Under the pieces are notes generated by a model. That model was not told where the DNA came from. It did not search any database and worked only from the letters and a program-made list of their open reading frames with translations. DNA of 64,000 nucleotides from assembly GCF_014692495.1 (NCBI RefSeq), contig NZ_JACOIJ010000007.1, forward strand, positions 1 to 64,000. The letters are read 5' to 3'. The DNA is from Sphingobacterium litopenaei. GTDB taxonomy: Bacteria > Bacteroidota > Bacteroidia > Sphingobacteriales > Sphingobacteriaceae. Below, one piece after another: positions 8,886 through 18,800 of the stretch (its first letter is position 1; every line of letters begins with the position of its first letter). The position numbers and the translations under genes are program-made.

Positions 8886-10088
8886 TTATTTTAGATATGT
8901 ATTGATTAATTCTTCTTTCGAAGGAAAAGTATCTTTTGACCACTTTTCGATAACTATACCATTTTGCAATAGCATTACGCCCGGATTTGAACGCACCATA
9001 CTTTTCAATGGTACAGCATCGGCATAGAAAGTTTCTAAAACCAAATCTAATTGATCATTCAAGTAATCGACGTCCGAACTCGCACTTGCTGTTAACAATA
9101 CTGCACGGATATTATATTCTTCGCTCAATGATTTAATAGTTTGGTTGATTTTATCTAAAGCCAAAAAGTCTGTTGGCGAAAATTTAGTAACATCTACGCT
9201 TGTTACCACAAAATTATAATGCGGATTCTCCACAATTTCTTGTGTAAAATCTTGTCCTTCATTATCCGTAATCATCAAATCAGGAATAGCTACTTGATAA
9301 CCTTTTCTGATAAGCTTTGTGAGAGGTTCACCGACAATTTCCCAATTTTCATCTTCCCAGATTTTTTGGCTCATATATTCCTTATCGGTTACTTTTTTGG
9401 TTTCCCCAGTTTGCTTATTTTTTAGGTTATAAATATGCTCAAATTCATCCTGTGGAGCTCCTTCTGGTACTTTCATTAAAGAAGGTAAATTATTACCAAC
9501 TTTATAAGGCAAGAAATCTAAAATAGGTAAATATTTGTATGTATAAATTCCTGCGCCAAAAGCAAAAATGAACGTAAACAAAGTCAACACATTATTTGCG
9601 AAAGAGCTTTTGAATATCGGCGTAATCTTGTTCCTTTTGACAAAAATAATTCCGATGAACACCAATAAAATCAAATCTTTGATAAAAGATTGCCAAGGGG
9701 TCAACGGAATAGCATCACCAAAACAGCCACAAGATGTCACGACATTGAAGAATGCAGAGTAAAATGTCAGAAACGTAAAGAAAATGATGAGTAATAATAA
9801 TCCCCAAGCAACGGATTTACGTGCAATGCCTAACAGTAAAAGAATTCCTAAGATAATCTCCAAAGCACAAATCACAATGGCTATCCATGCACTGTAATCG
9901 TTCAAAAAGGTAAGATTAAAGACATGAAAATATTCCTGCAATTTGTAACCAAAGCCCATTGGGTCATTGGCTTTGATCAAACCTGAGAATATAAATAATA
10001 AACCTACGAACACACGTGATATCCAAAGTAGAATATCTGGTTTGTTAGAGGTTTTTTGTAAAGGAGTATAATAGGAAGTATTCAACAT
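8886..10088 (-). CDS. DoxX/MauE-like membrane protein with C-terminal thioredoxin-like domain (BT_3928 type)
   Basis: The 400-residue protein has an N-terminal DoxX-type half of four to five membrane helices (about residues 20-190). It contains GLLFIFSGLIKANDPMGFGY and the cysteine motif SCGCFGDAIPLT typical of the MauE/DoxX group. The C-terminal half (about 200-400) is soluble and resembles a thioredoxin fold (YNFVVTSVDVTKF, VMLLQNGIVIEKWS) without an obvious CxxC. In Bacteroidota this gene is usually found beside DUF1599, as here (4-base gap), often with tpiA, which is absent. A role in envelope thiol chemistry is inferred from fold only. Confidence 0.8.
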   Translation of the reverse strand: MLNTSYYTPLQKTSNKPDILLWISRVFVGLLFIFSGLIKANDPMGFGYKLQEYFHVFNLTFLNDYSAWIAIVICALEIILGILLLLGIARKSVAWGLLLLIIFFTFLTFYSAFFNVVTSCGCFGDAIPLTPWQSFIKDLILLVFIGIIFVKRNKITPIFKSSFANNVLTLFTFIFAFGAGIYTYKYLPILDFLPYKVGNNLPSLMKVPEGAPQDEFEHIYNLKNKQTGETKKVTDKEYMSQKIWEDENWEIVGEPLTKLIRKGYQVAIPDLMITDNEGQDFTQEIVENPHYNFVVTSVDVTKFSPTDFLALDKINQTIKSLSEEYNIRAVLLTASASSDVDYLNDQLDLVLETFYADAVPLKSMVRSNPGVMLLQNGIVIEKWSKDTFPSKEELINTYLK

Positions 10089-10092
10089 AATA

Positions 10093-10638
10093 TTATTTTT
10101 TATCCATAAAGCCCATTTTTATCAACGCAAAAACAGCATAATTCAACATATCTTGGTAATTAGCAGCAAGACCTTCTGACACTATTGTTTTTCCGTCGTT
10201 GTTTTCAATTTGTTTTACACGATGCAATTTCATCAAAATCATATCTGTCATTGATGAAATACGCATATCGCGCCATGCTTCACCATAATCATGGTTCTTA
10301 GCGAACATCAAATCACGAGTTTGGTTTACTTTTTCAGTGTATTTCTGTTCAACAAATGCTGCATCCAAATTTTCTTCCCCTTCTTCGCCCATCTCCAATT
10401 GCAGCAACGCAATTACACAATAATTCACGATAGCCACAAATTCGCCAGCGATATCTTCGCCCACTTTAGAAACTTGCTTAATTTCTAAAGTACGAATACG
10501 TTTGGCTTTGATATAAAGTTGGTCAGTAATTGAACTTAGACGCATAATGCGCCAAGAAGTACCGTAATCTTTAGTTTTATTGACAAATAGATTTTTACAA
10601 AAATCAATGACCGCATTATATTCTTCCGTAGTATTCAT
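10093..10638 (-). CDS. DUF1599 domain protein
   Basis: The 181-residue cytoplasmic protein contains two copies of the DUF1599 repeat: CKNLFVNKTKDYGTSWRIMR with ITDQLYIKAKRI, and RDLMFAKNHDYGEAWRDMR with MTDMILMKLHRV. Each ends in a short helical segment (YCVIALLQLEMG and YAVFALIKMG). The family is conserved in Bacteroidota next to the DoxX-type gene; its biochemical function is not established, though the fold has been linked to nucleotide-modification proteins. It is the first gene of the minus-strand run ending with gldFG, and a TAnnTTTG promoter element lies 28 bases upstream. Confidence 0.85.
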   Translation of the reverse strand: MNTTEEYNAVIDFCKNLFVNKTKDYGTSWRIMRLSSITDQLYIKAKRIRTLEIKQVSKVGEDIAGEFVAIVNYCVIALLQLEMGEEGEENLDAAFVEQKYTEKVNQTRDLMFAKNHDYGEAWRDMRISSMTDMILMKLHRVKQIENNDGKTIVSEGLAANYQDMLNYAVFALIKMGFMDKK

Positions 10639-10665
10639 ATTAAGTATAAAACAAATGTTGTGTTA

Positions 10666-10673
10666 CAAATATA
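10666..10673 (-). promoter_or_regulatory. Bacteroidota -7 promoter element for the DUF1599 operon
   Basis: On the minus strand the octamer is TATATTTG, an exact TAnnTTTG match. It ends 28 bases before the DUF1599 start codon. No clear TTG -33 element was found at the expected distance. Confidence 0.55.
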
Positions 10674-10725
10674 GTCAGAAAAGTATTTAGCGTATAGTCA
10701 TATTCCTGTTTGATTTTAGGATTTT

Positions 10726-11577
10726 ATGACAATTTCTAATATATTTTCGAGTAACTTCGAATATACTTTGAAACAACAAATGGGAATTAAGAAACCAGAA
10801 ATTCGAGAAGTCGAAATCATTCGCTATATACAACCTTTTCGCGAGGGAGGATCTTTGCCTGGATTGGTGGATGCTGACGATGGATTTAGCTATGTCATTA
10901 AATTTCGTGGGGCAGGTCAAGGCAAGAAAGCATTGGTTGCGGAATTGATTGGAGGGGAGTTGGCTCGTCTATTGGGTTTGCGTATGCCAGAAATGGTATT
11001 TGCGAATTTGGATGAATCGTTTTGGCGTTTGGAAGCAGATGAAGAAATTCAGGATTTGCTTAAGTTTTCTATAGGCAAAAATCTAGGTGTTCATTTTCTG
11101 AATGGCGCGATTACATACGATGCCAACGTAGACCAATTCAATGAAGAGGAAGCTTCAAAAATTGTGTGGCTAGATGCTTTATTGATGAATGTGGATCGTA
11201 CAGCACGCAATACCAATATGCTCGTTTGGCATAAGGAATTGTGGTTGATTGATCATGGTGCTTCTTTGTATTTTCATCATTCGTGGGACAATTGGGAAGA
11301 TTATGTAGCAAAACCTTTTGTACAAATCAAAGATCATGTATTACTGAAACAAGCTTCCAAAGTGCAGGAAGTACATGATAAATACAGTTCTTATTTTACG
11401 GAAGAAAATATTCGCGGTGTATTGAAAGTTATTCCAGACGAATGGTTGATAGAAGAGGGGAGAGACTTAACTCCAGATGCAGTAAGGGAAGTTTACTTGC
11501 AATTTTTGTTGCGCAGATTAGCAAATTCATCCTTGTTTTTAAATCAGATAGAGAATGAGCGTAAGAACATTATATGA
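10726..11577 (+). CDS. HipA-like kinase (HipA_2 family), partner of DUF3037
   Basis: The protein resembles the HipA_2 family of eukaryotic-like kinases. YVIKF gives the ATP-binding Lys59, VAELIGGELARLLGL supplies Glu73, NVDRTARNTNM carries the catalytic Asp157 and Asn residues, and LWLIDHGASL carries the metal-binding Asp176, so the active site looks complete. There is no HipB-like antitoxin beside it; instead a DUF3037 gene overlaps its 3' end by 23 bases, a pairing seen in many bacteria. The target is unknown. The start could instead be the Met at 10780 (MGIKKPEIREVE), which would give 265 residues. Confidence 0.8.
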   Translation: MTISNIFSSNFEYTLKQQMGIKKPEIREVEIIRYIQPFREGGSLPGLVDADDGFSYVIKFRGAGQGKKALVAELIGGELARLLGLRMPEMVFANLDESFWRLEADEEIQDLLKFSIGKNLGVHFLNGAITYDANVDQFNEEEASKIVWLDALLMNVDRTARNTNMLVWHKELWLIDHGASLYFHHSWDNWEDYVAKPFVQIKDHVLLKQASKVQEVHDKYSSYFTEENIRGVLKVIPDEWLIEEGRDLTPDAVREVYLQFLLRRLANSSLFLNQIENERKNII

Positions 11578-11938
11578 GTATGCAGTAGTGCGTGTAGTTC
11601 CTCGAGTAGAACGTGAGGAATTTGTGAATGTGGGCGTAGCTCTATATTGCAAGAAGTTTCGGTATGCTGAGTTTCTTTTTCATTTGGATGAACTAAAGTT
11701 AAAGGCTTTATATGCTAATGTGGATATCGAAGAAATAAGAAAACATTTGGAATCATTTCAAAAAATATGTGCTGGCGATAAATCTTATGGCAAAATAGCC
11801 AATCTCGAACAAGCAGAAAGATTTAGGTGGCTTACCGCGAATAGAAGTACGATTATCCAATCTTCAGCAGTGCATACGGGATTATGTATTTCGGCAGAGG
11901 AAACGCACGCAGAATTAATGAATAAATTAGTTCTATAA
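11555..11938 (+). CDS. DUF3037 protein, partner of the HipA-like kinase
   Basis: The 127-residue cytoplasmic protein opens with the family hallmark YEYAVVRVVPRVEREEFVNV, followed by GVALYCKKFRYAEF and a variable C-terminal half. DUF3037 has no established activity; its recurrent position directly after a HipA_2-type kinase suggests the two work together. Its start lies 23 bases inside the kinase gene, implying translational coupling. The next gene (cysE) has its own promoter element, so this pair is probably a separate transcription unit. Confidence 0.82.
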   Translation: MSVRTLYEYAVVRVVPRVEREEFVNVGVALYCKKFRYAEFLFHLDELKLKALYANVDIEEIRKHLESFQKICAGDKSYGKIANLEQAERFRWLTANRSTIIQSSAVHTGLCISAEETHAELMNKLVL

Positions 11939-11976
11939 TATCTATCTTAAAAGTAGATTTTTATAATTCAAAAGTG

Positions 11977-11984
11977 TAGATTTG
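11977..11984 (+). promoter_or_regulatory. -7 promoter element of cysE; predicts a leaderless mRNA
   Basis: TAGATTTG is an exact TAnnTTTG match with only 5 bases between its end and the cysE start codon. Transcription from it would begin at about the A of the ATG. Confidence 0.55.
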
Positions 11985-11989
11985 CAGTC

Positions 11990-12799
11990 ATGGAAGATTT
12001 TTATAACCATCTTTATAAAAAACAATTAGAGGCGCAAGATATGCCCAGCAATACGCGTATCTGGACGTGGGCAAGAGACTTATTTAGAGCACTTTTTCCC
12101 GAAAGAAATCCACAGCAGTTGTCTTCAGTAGAAGATGTCAAAGATATTTTCTATCGTTCGGAAGTCGAACTTCTCAGCATATTACGTAAGAGCAGAAAAT
12201 GCAGCAATTGTCATCACGATATTGTCGTCCGCAAATTCTACGATTCTTTACCCGAATTATATGAAGTGATGCTGACCGATGCCCAAGCCATCTTGGATGG
12301 AGACCCTGCAGCGCAGGATTTGCGCGAAGTTATACGTACTTATCCAGGTTTTTTGGCTACATGTGTTTATCGAATGGCTAATAAATTGTGGTTATTAGAA
12401 GTGCCATTAATCCCACGAATTTTAACAGAATGGGCGCACGAACGTACAGGAATCGATATTCATCCGGGAGCTACTATTGGTAGATACTTGCATATAGACC
12501 ACGGTACAGGATTAGTAATTGGAGAAACCTGTATCATAGGCGAGCATGTAAAATTGTACCAAGGTGTTACGTTGGGCGCACTGAGTGTAGAGAAAAATCT
12601 AGCAGGTAAGCAGCGTCATCCGATTATTGAGGATTATGTGGTTATCTACGCAGGAGCTACTATATTAGGGGGTGAAACCCGAATAGGACATCATTCTGTA
12701 ATTGGCGGTAATGTGTGGTTGACTTCAAGCATTGATCCATACACTACAGTTTATCATCAATCGAATTCAAAATTTATAGATACTAAACCCGCTTTATAA
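11990..12799 (+). CDS. cysE: Serine O-acetyltransferase
   Basis: The 269-residue enzyme has an N-terminal helical domain and a C-terminal left-handed beta-helix. Motifs are GIDIHPGATIGRYLHIDHGT, carrying His158 and His171 of the active site, GEHVKLYQGVTLGALS and GGNVWLTSSI. It acetylates L-serine with acetyl-CoA, the first step of cysteine synthesis. Its stop overlaps the cysM start in a TAATG, so the two enzymes of the pathway are translationally coupled. The long N-terminal extension is typical of Bacteroidota EpsC/CysE proteins. Confidence 0.93.
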   Translation: MEDFYNHLYKKQLEAQDMPSNTRIWTWARDLFRALFPERNPQQLSSVEDVKDIFYRSEVELLSILRKSRKCSNCHHDIVVRKFYDSLPELYEVMLTDAQAILDGDPAAQDLREVIRTYPGFLATCVYRMANKLWLLEVPLIPRILTEWAHERTGIDIHPGATIGRYLHIDHGTGLVIGETCIIGEHVKLYQGVTLGALSVEKNLAGKQRHPIIEDYVVIYAGATILGGETRIGHHSVIGGNVWLTSSIDPYTTVYHQSNSKFIDTKPAL

Positions 12800-13671
12800 T
12801 GGGAAATATAATAGATGCTATAGGCAATACACCTTTGGTAGAGATCACGAGCTTTCACAACAATCCTAAGGTGAAAATTTACGCCAAATTAGAAGGTAAT
12901 AATCCTGCTGGTTCGGTAAAAGATAGACCAGCTTTGAATATGATTCGTTCAGCTATTGAACGTGGTGATATTAAAAAAGGGGATAAGCTTATCGAAGCCA
13001 CTAGTGGCAATACAGGTATTGCATTGGCTATGATTGCCAGCATCTACGAAATGGAGCTGGAATTGGTCATGCCATCTAGTTCTACACGCGAACGTACGTT
13101 GACTATGGAAGCTTTTGGCTCCAAAGTAACTTTGTTGGAAAACATGGAAGTGTGTCGCGATTATGCAGAAGAAAAAGCAGCGAAAGAAGGTGTTTTTATT
13201 CTGAATCAATTTGCTAATCCTGACAACTACGAGGCGCATGTAAAGACCACAGGTCCAGAAATCTGGCGTGATACAGCGGGTAAGATTACACATTTTGTGA
13301 GCGCAATGGGTACTACAGGTACGATTATGGGTAATTCTATTTTCTTGAAAGGACAAAATCCGAATATTCAAATTGTTGGTTGTCAACCTACGGAAGAATC
13401 ATCTATTCCTGGTATCCGACGTTGGCCAAAAGAATATCTGCCTAAGATATTTGATGCTAGCAAGGTGGATCGTGTAATCGATGTAGATCAGCAAGATGCT
13501 ATTGATAAAGCGCGATTATTGGCCAAGAAAGAAGGTGTATTTGCAGGAATGAGTACTGGAGGCGCTTTTCACGCTACTTTGCAAGTGGCTAACGAAATTG
13601 AAGAAGGCGTTATTGTCTTTATTGCTTGTGATCGAGGAGATCGATATTTAAGTTCGGATTTATTCGGATAA
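12799..13671 (+). CDS. cysM: Cysteine synthase (O-acetylserine sulfhydrylase, CysM type)
   Basis: The 290-residue fold-type II PLP enzyme has the PLP lysine in NNPAGSVKDRPALNMI (Lys41), the substrate loop EATSGNTGIALAMIA and the phosphate-binding loop SAMGTTGTIMGNS. The CysM assignment rests on the SVKDRPA context and the absence of the longer CysK C-terminus. It converts O-acetylserine plus sulfide to cysteine, using the product of the overlapping cysE gene. A strong terminator follows within 10 bases. Confidence 0.9.
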   Translation: MGNIIDAIGNTPLVEITSFHNNPKVKIYAKLEGNNPAGSVKDRPALNMIRSAIERGDIKKGDKLIEATSGNTGIALAMIASIYEMELELVMPSSSTRERTLTMEAFGSKVTLLENMEVCRDYAEEKAAKEGVFILNQFANPDNYEAHVKTTGPEIWRDTAGKITHFVSAMGTTGTIMGNSIFLKGQNPNIQIVGCQPTEESSIPGIRRWPKEYLPKIFDASKVDRVIDVDQQDAIDKARLLAKKEGVFAGMSTGGAFHATLQVANEIEEGVIVFIACDRGDRYLSSDLFG

Positions 13672-13676
13672 CAACG

Positions 13677-13707
13677 AAAAAAGGAGGATTTTAAATCCTC
13701 CTTTTTA
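13677..13707 (+). terminator. Intrinsic terminator between cysM and the convergent META-domain gene
   Basis: The 8-bp stem GGAGGATT/AATCCTCC (13683-13690 and 13694-13701) is flanked by an A run and a T run, so it can terminate transcription from both sides. Confidence 0.88.
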
Positions 13708-14493
13708 TTTTACTTTTTTAAATCTCAAAATCGCAATATCATCCGTAATGAGTGTCAAATGATTCTCATCTACACTAAAGGATGAAATTCTTTCTAAATT
13801 CTTGAAATATGCACTTTCACCCTCTAAAGATGAACAAGCCATTTTAGTCGAAGCTATAGCACCAAATTTTAATCGATGTGCATCGACTTTATAAGTGCCA
13901 GAATAATTATTACAGCCACCATTACCCACTAAAGTCTCTTCTTTGATATTGAATTCTAAAGTAGGCTTTTTGGTTGAGAATAATTCATTTATCGATTTTT
14001 CAGTTAATCCGATATAATCTAATTCCCATTTACCTTTCAATTGTGCTGATTTATCTTCTTTTTTTAATTTGAATTGCGCTTTTAAGGCTTTCTTAGCATC
14101 TAAAAATGACAAAGTATCATTGCTTATTTTATAAGATGTTACCAAAGGTAAAATTTTAGAAAGGCCTTGCTCTACCTCCATATTATCACAAGCCATCATG
14201 GTAGATACTCCTCTAGAAAATTTGATTTTATTGGATGATTTGAGTTCAAAACCTCCCATCAAATTATTACATCCCGTAATAGCTGCATACTCGTTTTTAG
14301 CTAAATCAAAACTAAATACAGGTTCTTTTCCATTGACTTTTTTGTCTATAGCTTTATTTTCAATCGATAATATATGCCATTTTGCATTCAATTCGCTAGC
14401 ATTCGATCCTAGAGAATTTTGTTTATTCTGAAATAAACTGCAACTGGATAGCATACTTACGACTGCTAAAGCGAGTAGATAATTTAATTTCAT
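13705..14493 (-). CDS. Lipoprotein with two META (HslJ-like) domains
   Basis: I place the start at 14493 because MKLNYLLALAVVSMLSSCS is a clear lipoprotein signal; an in-frame Met farther upstream would add a poorly supported hydrophobic leader. The mature part holds two META domains (about residues 35-140 and 150-262). Each has the WHILSIEN/WELDYIGL opening, the GCNNLMGGF/GGCNNYSGTY motif and the TMMACDN/TKMACSSLEG motif. META domains occur in HslJ and in heat-shock or envelope stress lipoproteins, but no specific activity is established. The gene ends at the bidirectional terminator shared with cysM. Confidence 0.87.
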   Translation of the reverse strand: MKLNYLLALAVVSMLSSCSLFQNKQNSLGSNASELNAKWHILSIENKAIDKKVNGKEPVFSFDLAKNEYAAITGCNNLMGGFELKSSNKIKFSRGVSTMMACDNMEVEQGLSKILPLVTSYKISNDTLSFLDAKKALKAQFKLKKEDKSAQLKGKWELDYIGLTEKSINELFSTKKPTLEFNIKEETLVGNGGCNNYSGTYKVDAHRLKFGAIASTKMACSSLEGESAYFKNLERISSFSVDENHLTLITDDIAILRFKKVK

Positions 14494-14561
14494 GTGATAA
14501 ATGTATGTTTTTATTACAAGTATAACAATAATAAATATTAATATTCCAATAATTGATTGCA

Positions 14562-14593
14562 TAAAAAAGCTCAACATACGTTGAGCTTTTTTA
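14562..14593 (-). terminator. Intrinsic terminator of the C1 peptidase gene
   Basis: The stem AAGCTCAAC/GTTGAGCTT with a 4-base loop is flanked by A and T runs. It lies 17 bases after the minus-strand peptidase stop. Confidence 0.85.
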
Positions 14594-14609
14594 TGATTTT
14601 TTAATCGTA

Positions 14610-15794
14610 TTAGATTCCTAATTTTGATTTAATACCTTTTTGAATAGCATTTTTGTGTAAAAGGATAGAAATAGTTTTGTATTTCACATATTCTTTAGTG
14701 GCATACATATATCCTTTGTAATCATTGGATTCGCCCCAAGAATTTTTTACGATATAGTACTCTTTACCGTTTTGATCTTTTACCAAACCTACGATGTGCA
14801 TACCATGGTCATCTGTAGTAGAATAATCGTCATAAGCCGCTTGACGGATTTCTTCTGTAATTTTTGCTTCTTGTTTTGGACCGTTAAATAAATCTGCAAC
14901 TTCTGCTTGTGTCATTTTCTCCATTTCTTTTTCAGGAACGAAAGCAACACCATTTTTCCAGCTAAAGAATTTTTCCGAAACATCAGTTGCCCATGCAACA
15001 GTATATCCGTTTTGTAATGCATTATCTATAATGTCAGTTAAATCATTCATCTTTACATTATAGAATCTCTCATAGGACCAGTTATCAGGAATCAACAATA
15101 CAAATGGTTTGTAATAGTCATGTGCTTTGAAAGAACTGATTCCGATATAATCATCTGGATTAATTCCTACTACTTGATCCGCCCAAGTACGTGGCGTATA
15201 AGTTTTTCCATTATATTGGAAAGTTTGAGGAGGAACGCCCAAATAAGCATCCATTACGCCAGTCACGGCTTTTTGCCAGTTTGGAGTTAATTTCTTGTTT
15301 TTCACAATGTTCTCATTCATGTTTTGCAAAATGTTGCTCATTTCAGAGAAATTGTTGCGTGTTTGGCCTTCACGAAGTCCTGTATATACTTCTTTTGGTA
15401 CCGCACCATATTTACGATAAATAGTCAATACGTCGTGTAATTGACCACCTTCACCTTGAGCTTGGTCGCCATGAAGTTGAACGAAAGTTTTAGCTTTTTC
15501 TAAATACGTATAGTAAGCTGTAAAAATTTGAGAAATCTCAACAGGTTGTTTACCCATACGAATCATTTCTGATTCTAAAAATGAGTTTCCTGAGTAAGAC
15601 CAACAAGTACCTGAAGAACCTTGATCTTTGATAGAAGTATTACCTAAATTGATTACTTCTGTGAATACAAAACCATCTTTGCTTTTGTCACTAACATTGT
15701 TTTTTAGTGCATTAATCAAGTTGTCTTGAGCAAATGATTGGGTGGATGAGGCTAATAAGAATGCCGCAATATAAAAGGATTTTCTCCAGTTCAT
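14610..15794 (-). CDS. Exported C1-family cysteine peptidase (bleomycin hydrolase/PepC-like)
   Basis: The 394-residue protein begins with a signal peptide (YIAAFLLASSTQSFAQ). The papain-fold catalytic residues are KDQGSSGTCWSYS (Cys64), DDHGMHIVGL (His) and YIVKNSWGESNDYKGY (Asn), all intact. The architecture is that of bleomycin hydrolase/aminopeptidase C, but the signal peptide implies action in the periplasm or outside, unlike cytoplasmic PepC. It stands alone: a terminator lies behind it and the large histidine kinase gene is 67 bases upstream. The natural substrate is unknown. Confidence 0.88.
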   Translation of the reverse strand: MNWRKSFYIAAFLLASSTQSFAQDNLINALKNNVSDKSKDGFVFTEVINLGNTSIKDQGSSGTCWSYSGNSFLESEMIRMGKQPVEISQIFTAYYTYLEKAKTFVQLHGDQAQGEGGQLHDVLTIYRKYGAVPKEVYTGLREGQTRNNFSEMSNILQNMNENIVKNKKLTPNWQKAVTGVMDAYLGVPPQTFQYNGKTYTPRTWADQVVGINPDDYIGISSFKAHDYYKPFVLLIPDNWSYERFYNVKMNDLTDIIDNALQNGYTVAWATDVSEKFFSWKNGVAFVPEKEMEKMTQAEVADLFNGPKQEAKITEEIRQAAYDDYSTTDDHGMHIVGLVKDQNGKEYYIVKNSWGESNDYKGYMYATKEYVKYKTISILLHKNAIQKGIKSKLGI

Positions 15795-15861
15795 TTGTGA
15801 AACAGTTTTAAATTTTACGATACTAATATACGTGTTTTGTTAACTAAATTTTGTAAAAATC

Positions 15862-18800
15862 CTATCGCAATTCTTCTTTAGGATCGTATAATGGAACGAT
15901 AATATAAAACGTAGTACCATGATTCAGTTTAGTTTCATAATCAATTGTACCACCCATACCTGTAATGGTTTGTTTTACGAATGCTAATCCAAGACCAGTT
16001 CCTGAACTTTTGGTCGTGAAGTTAGGCTTGAATATCTTGGGCAATACTTCATTCGGAATCCCGAACCCATTATCTCTAATTTCTACCAAGACGTTATGTT
16101 CGTCGTGCGATTTAAGTGTAATTTTAATTTTAGGTCTGCGTCTCCCCAATGTAGCTTCTATCGCATTTTTTATAAGATTATTAAACATGCGAATAACCTG
16201 ATCGCGGTCTCCAAAAATCTCAATTCGGTCACCGAGTCCTGACTCATTTATCAATTCAATTTGTACATCTGGAATGTTGTCGTACACATGAATAGACTTA
16301 TTAATCTTTTCAATCAAATTGAGGACGACAAACTGAGATTCTGGCAATTTGGCAAAAGCCGAAAACTCCGAAGCAATGCGTGCCAAAGCTTCTATTTGTT
16401 CTATAAATGAATTGGAAATTTTTTCGAAACGTTCAGAAAATCTTGGATCATTATCTTTGAAAGATTTATTTAACTGTTGAATCCCCAGTTTCATTGGGGT
16501 CAATGGATTTTTAATCTCATGGGCAACCTGCTGTGCCATTTCACGCCATACAATTTCTCGCTCGGCATGTCTCAACTGGTTCGCATGTTCCTCCAATTTT
16601 ACCAACATATAGTTGTATTCTTTTACTAAAAGCCCAATTTCATCATCTTTTTCCCAATACAATGATTCATTTGGCTTACCAGACATATTAGTTTGCGAAA
16701 GCTTCTTACGAATAATTTGCAACGGCTCCGTTATCTTGTTAGAAATATACAATGCCAGAAAAGCGAAAATGATCAGAATAATAGTGTAAATATTTAAAAT
16801 CGTTTTCAAGAGTATATTCGTACTTTCGTTTTCTACCTCTTGGTAATTGAAATACGGAATGCCCAGATAAGCTATGGTCTTGTAATTTGAATCTTTAATG
16901 GTTGCGTAAGCAGTTTCGTATTCGAAGTCTATAATTTGCTCAAGCATTAAAGTTTCATTTTTCTTCAATACGTTCATTTCCAAGTAGGCGTTAGGATTGA
17001 TGTATGAAGAAATCAGATTATGATTGTAAATGCTTGGTTGCGTGGTGAAAAATAATTTTCCATTCTTATCATAAAGATTAAAATCTGTTACCATCACATT
17101 AGTTAGTGTGGACATCGTTTTATATAAGGATGATAAGTGTGTATAAGAAGAATCTTTGGATGCAATGTCTTCCAGATTCTGTACAATCTCTGCGATATAA
17201 TCGAATTTCTGATCTTTGCGACTTTGTTCTGTTTGAAGCTTGATACTATAAAAACTGATGATACCTGAAATAACAATAGCAATTAAAACGGAACTAATTA
17301 CTAAAGTTTGAATGCGAGAACTATATCGAATCTGCGCTAGAGTATACCTAAATCTCAAATATAAATTGACAAAAGATACATCTTGACGAATATAAATAGG
17401 AATGATTTGAGCCGAAAATCGTACAATCGTGGTTACTAGATAAAGAAATAAAAACGTAATGGATATTACTGTAATAAATTGCCAATAAGATTGTATTGGC
17501 TTACTTACAATAAGGGTTGTTCTCGTGTCTGGACGAAAAATGATATGTTCAAAATTATTATCATCATCATTAATAAAGAACTCGTCTGTTCCTTTATCCT
17601 GATATAAGTCTTTATTCGGATAAGTGAATTTTCCATTTTGACTTATTAATATACCATCTTTATAGATAGCAAAATTATAATCTTTCGTTTTGGCATTTAC
17701 ATCATTATCAACTGGTCTATCCGTGAAAAAAGGTAGATAGGTAGTAATATTATTGATGTTCTTTTTTAGATTGATAATAATAGAATAACTATTACCTGCA
17801 TCATCTTGTGTACTCATCAACGTGAAATAGTCGTAATAACCAATTTCGGTTTTAGATTTATAGAAAGATCGGGTATAATTTACTTTAGTAGCATTAGTAA
17901 TTACTTTTTCTCGATAATCGGTTAGAGGGTTAGAGAAATAAGTATCTAAAGGTTTCCCATTGAAATAATAGTATCCTGAATAATTATAATTAGATAGATA
18001 GCCTGTTAAATAGTTTTTTTGAATATAATCGTCAATTAATTGAGAATTTGGGTTTGTAGAAGCTAATTCAATTAGTTTTTTTAATTGAGTATCGTTGTCC
18101 AGTTTATTTTCAATCCCCGAGAATAAGGAGATAGCTTCCACATCATCATCAGATTCCAAATTCAAGAGCATCAACTTCATATGCTCTCTATTATTTTGGT
18201 TGATTGCGTCCGCATATTTTATAGTCGTGATACATGCAATTGTCAATATTGTAATCACTTGCGTATATATGTTGTTGTGTCGCAACATAGATTTGTCAAA
18301 TGATTGCATCATAATGAGAATCCCAATCAGCACATTAATCAACGAAAAGTCTTCATAAAAACCACCAATTATTAATGCCATAACTAAGGCAATCAATTGT
18401 ATATTAAGATTAGTGGTAGTTTTGGGTGTAAGAATCTTACCAATATAAATGACAATGTCAGTAATTAATATTACCGAGAAGATTATAATCGTATAAATGA
18501 GAACATGATAGAAGGTAAAGTCATAGGTGAAAAATAACGTGATAAGATCTTCTGTCGAAAAAGAAGAATGTGTTATTAATGTAGCTAACTGACTAAAGAG
18601 TTGGTTGTATAAATAATAAATGGATAAAAGGACGAGTAGAAATACCCAATTCCGGATAGAACGTTTTACCAGAAATTTTGGCACTACGACATATTTCCTA
18701 ATATAAATACAGAAACAGACAACCCATAAGATTACAATAGAGTTTACCAAAAAGGACCAAAGATTCGGCGCTATATCACTATATGCGTAGGTGCGAGGTG

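Noticed and set aside
12949-13386. A 145-residue antisense frame within cysM
   Set aside because: The sense strand has intact PLP-enzyme motifs throughout; this is a shadow frame.
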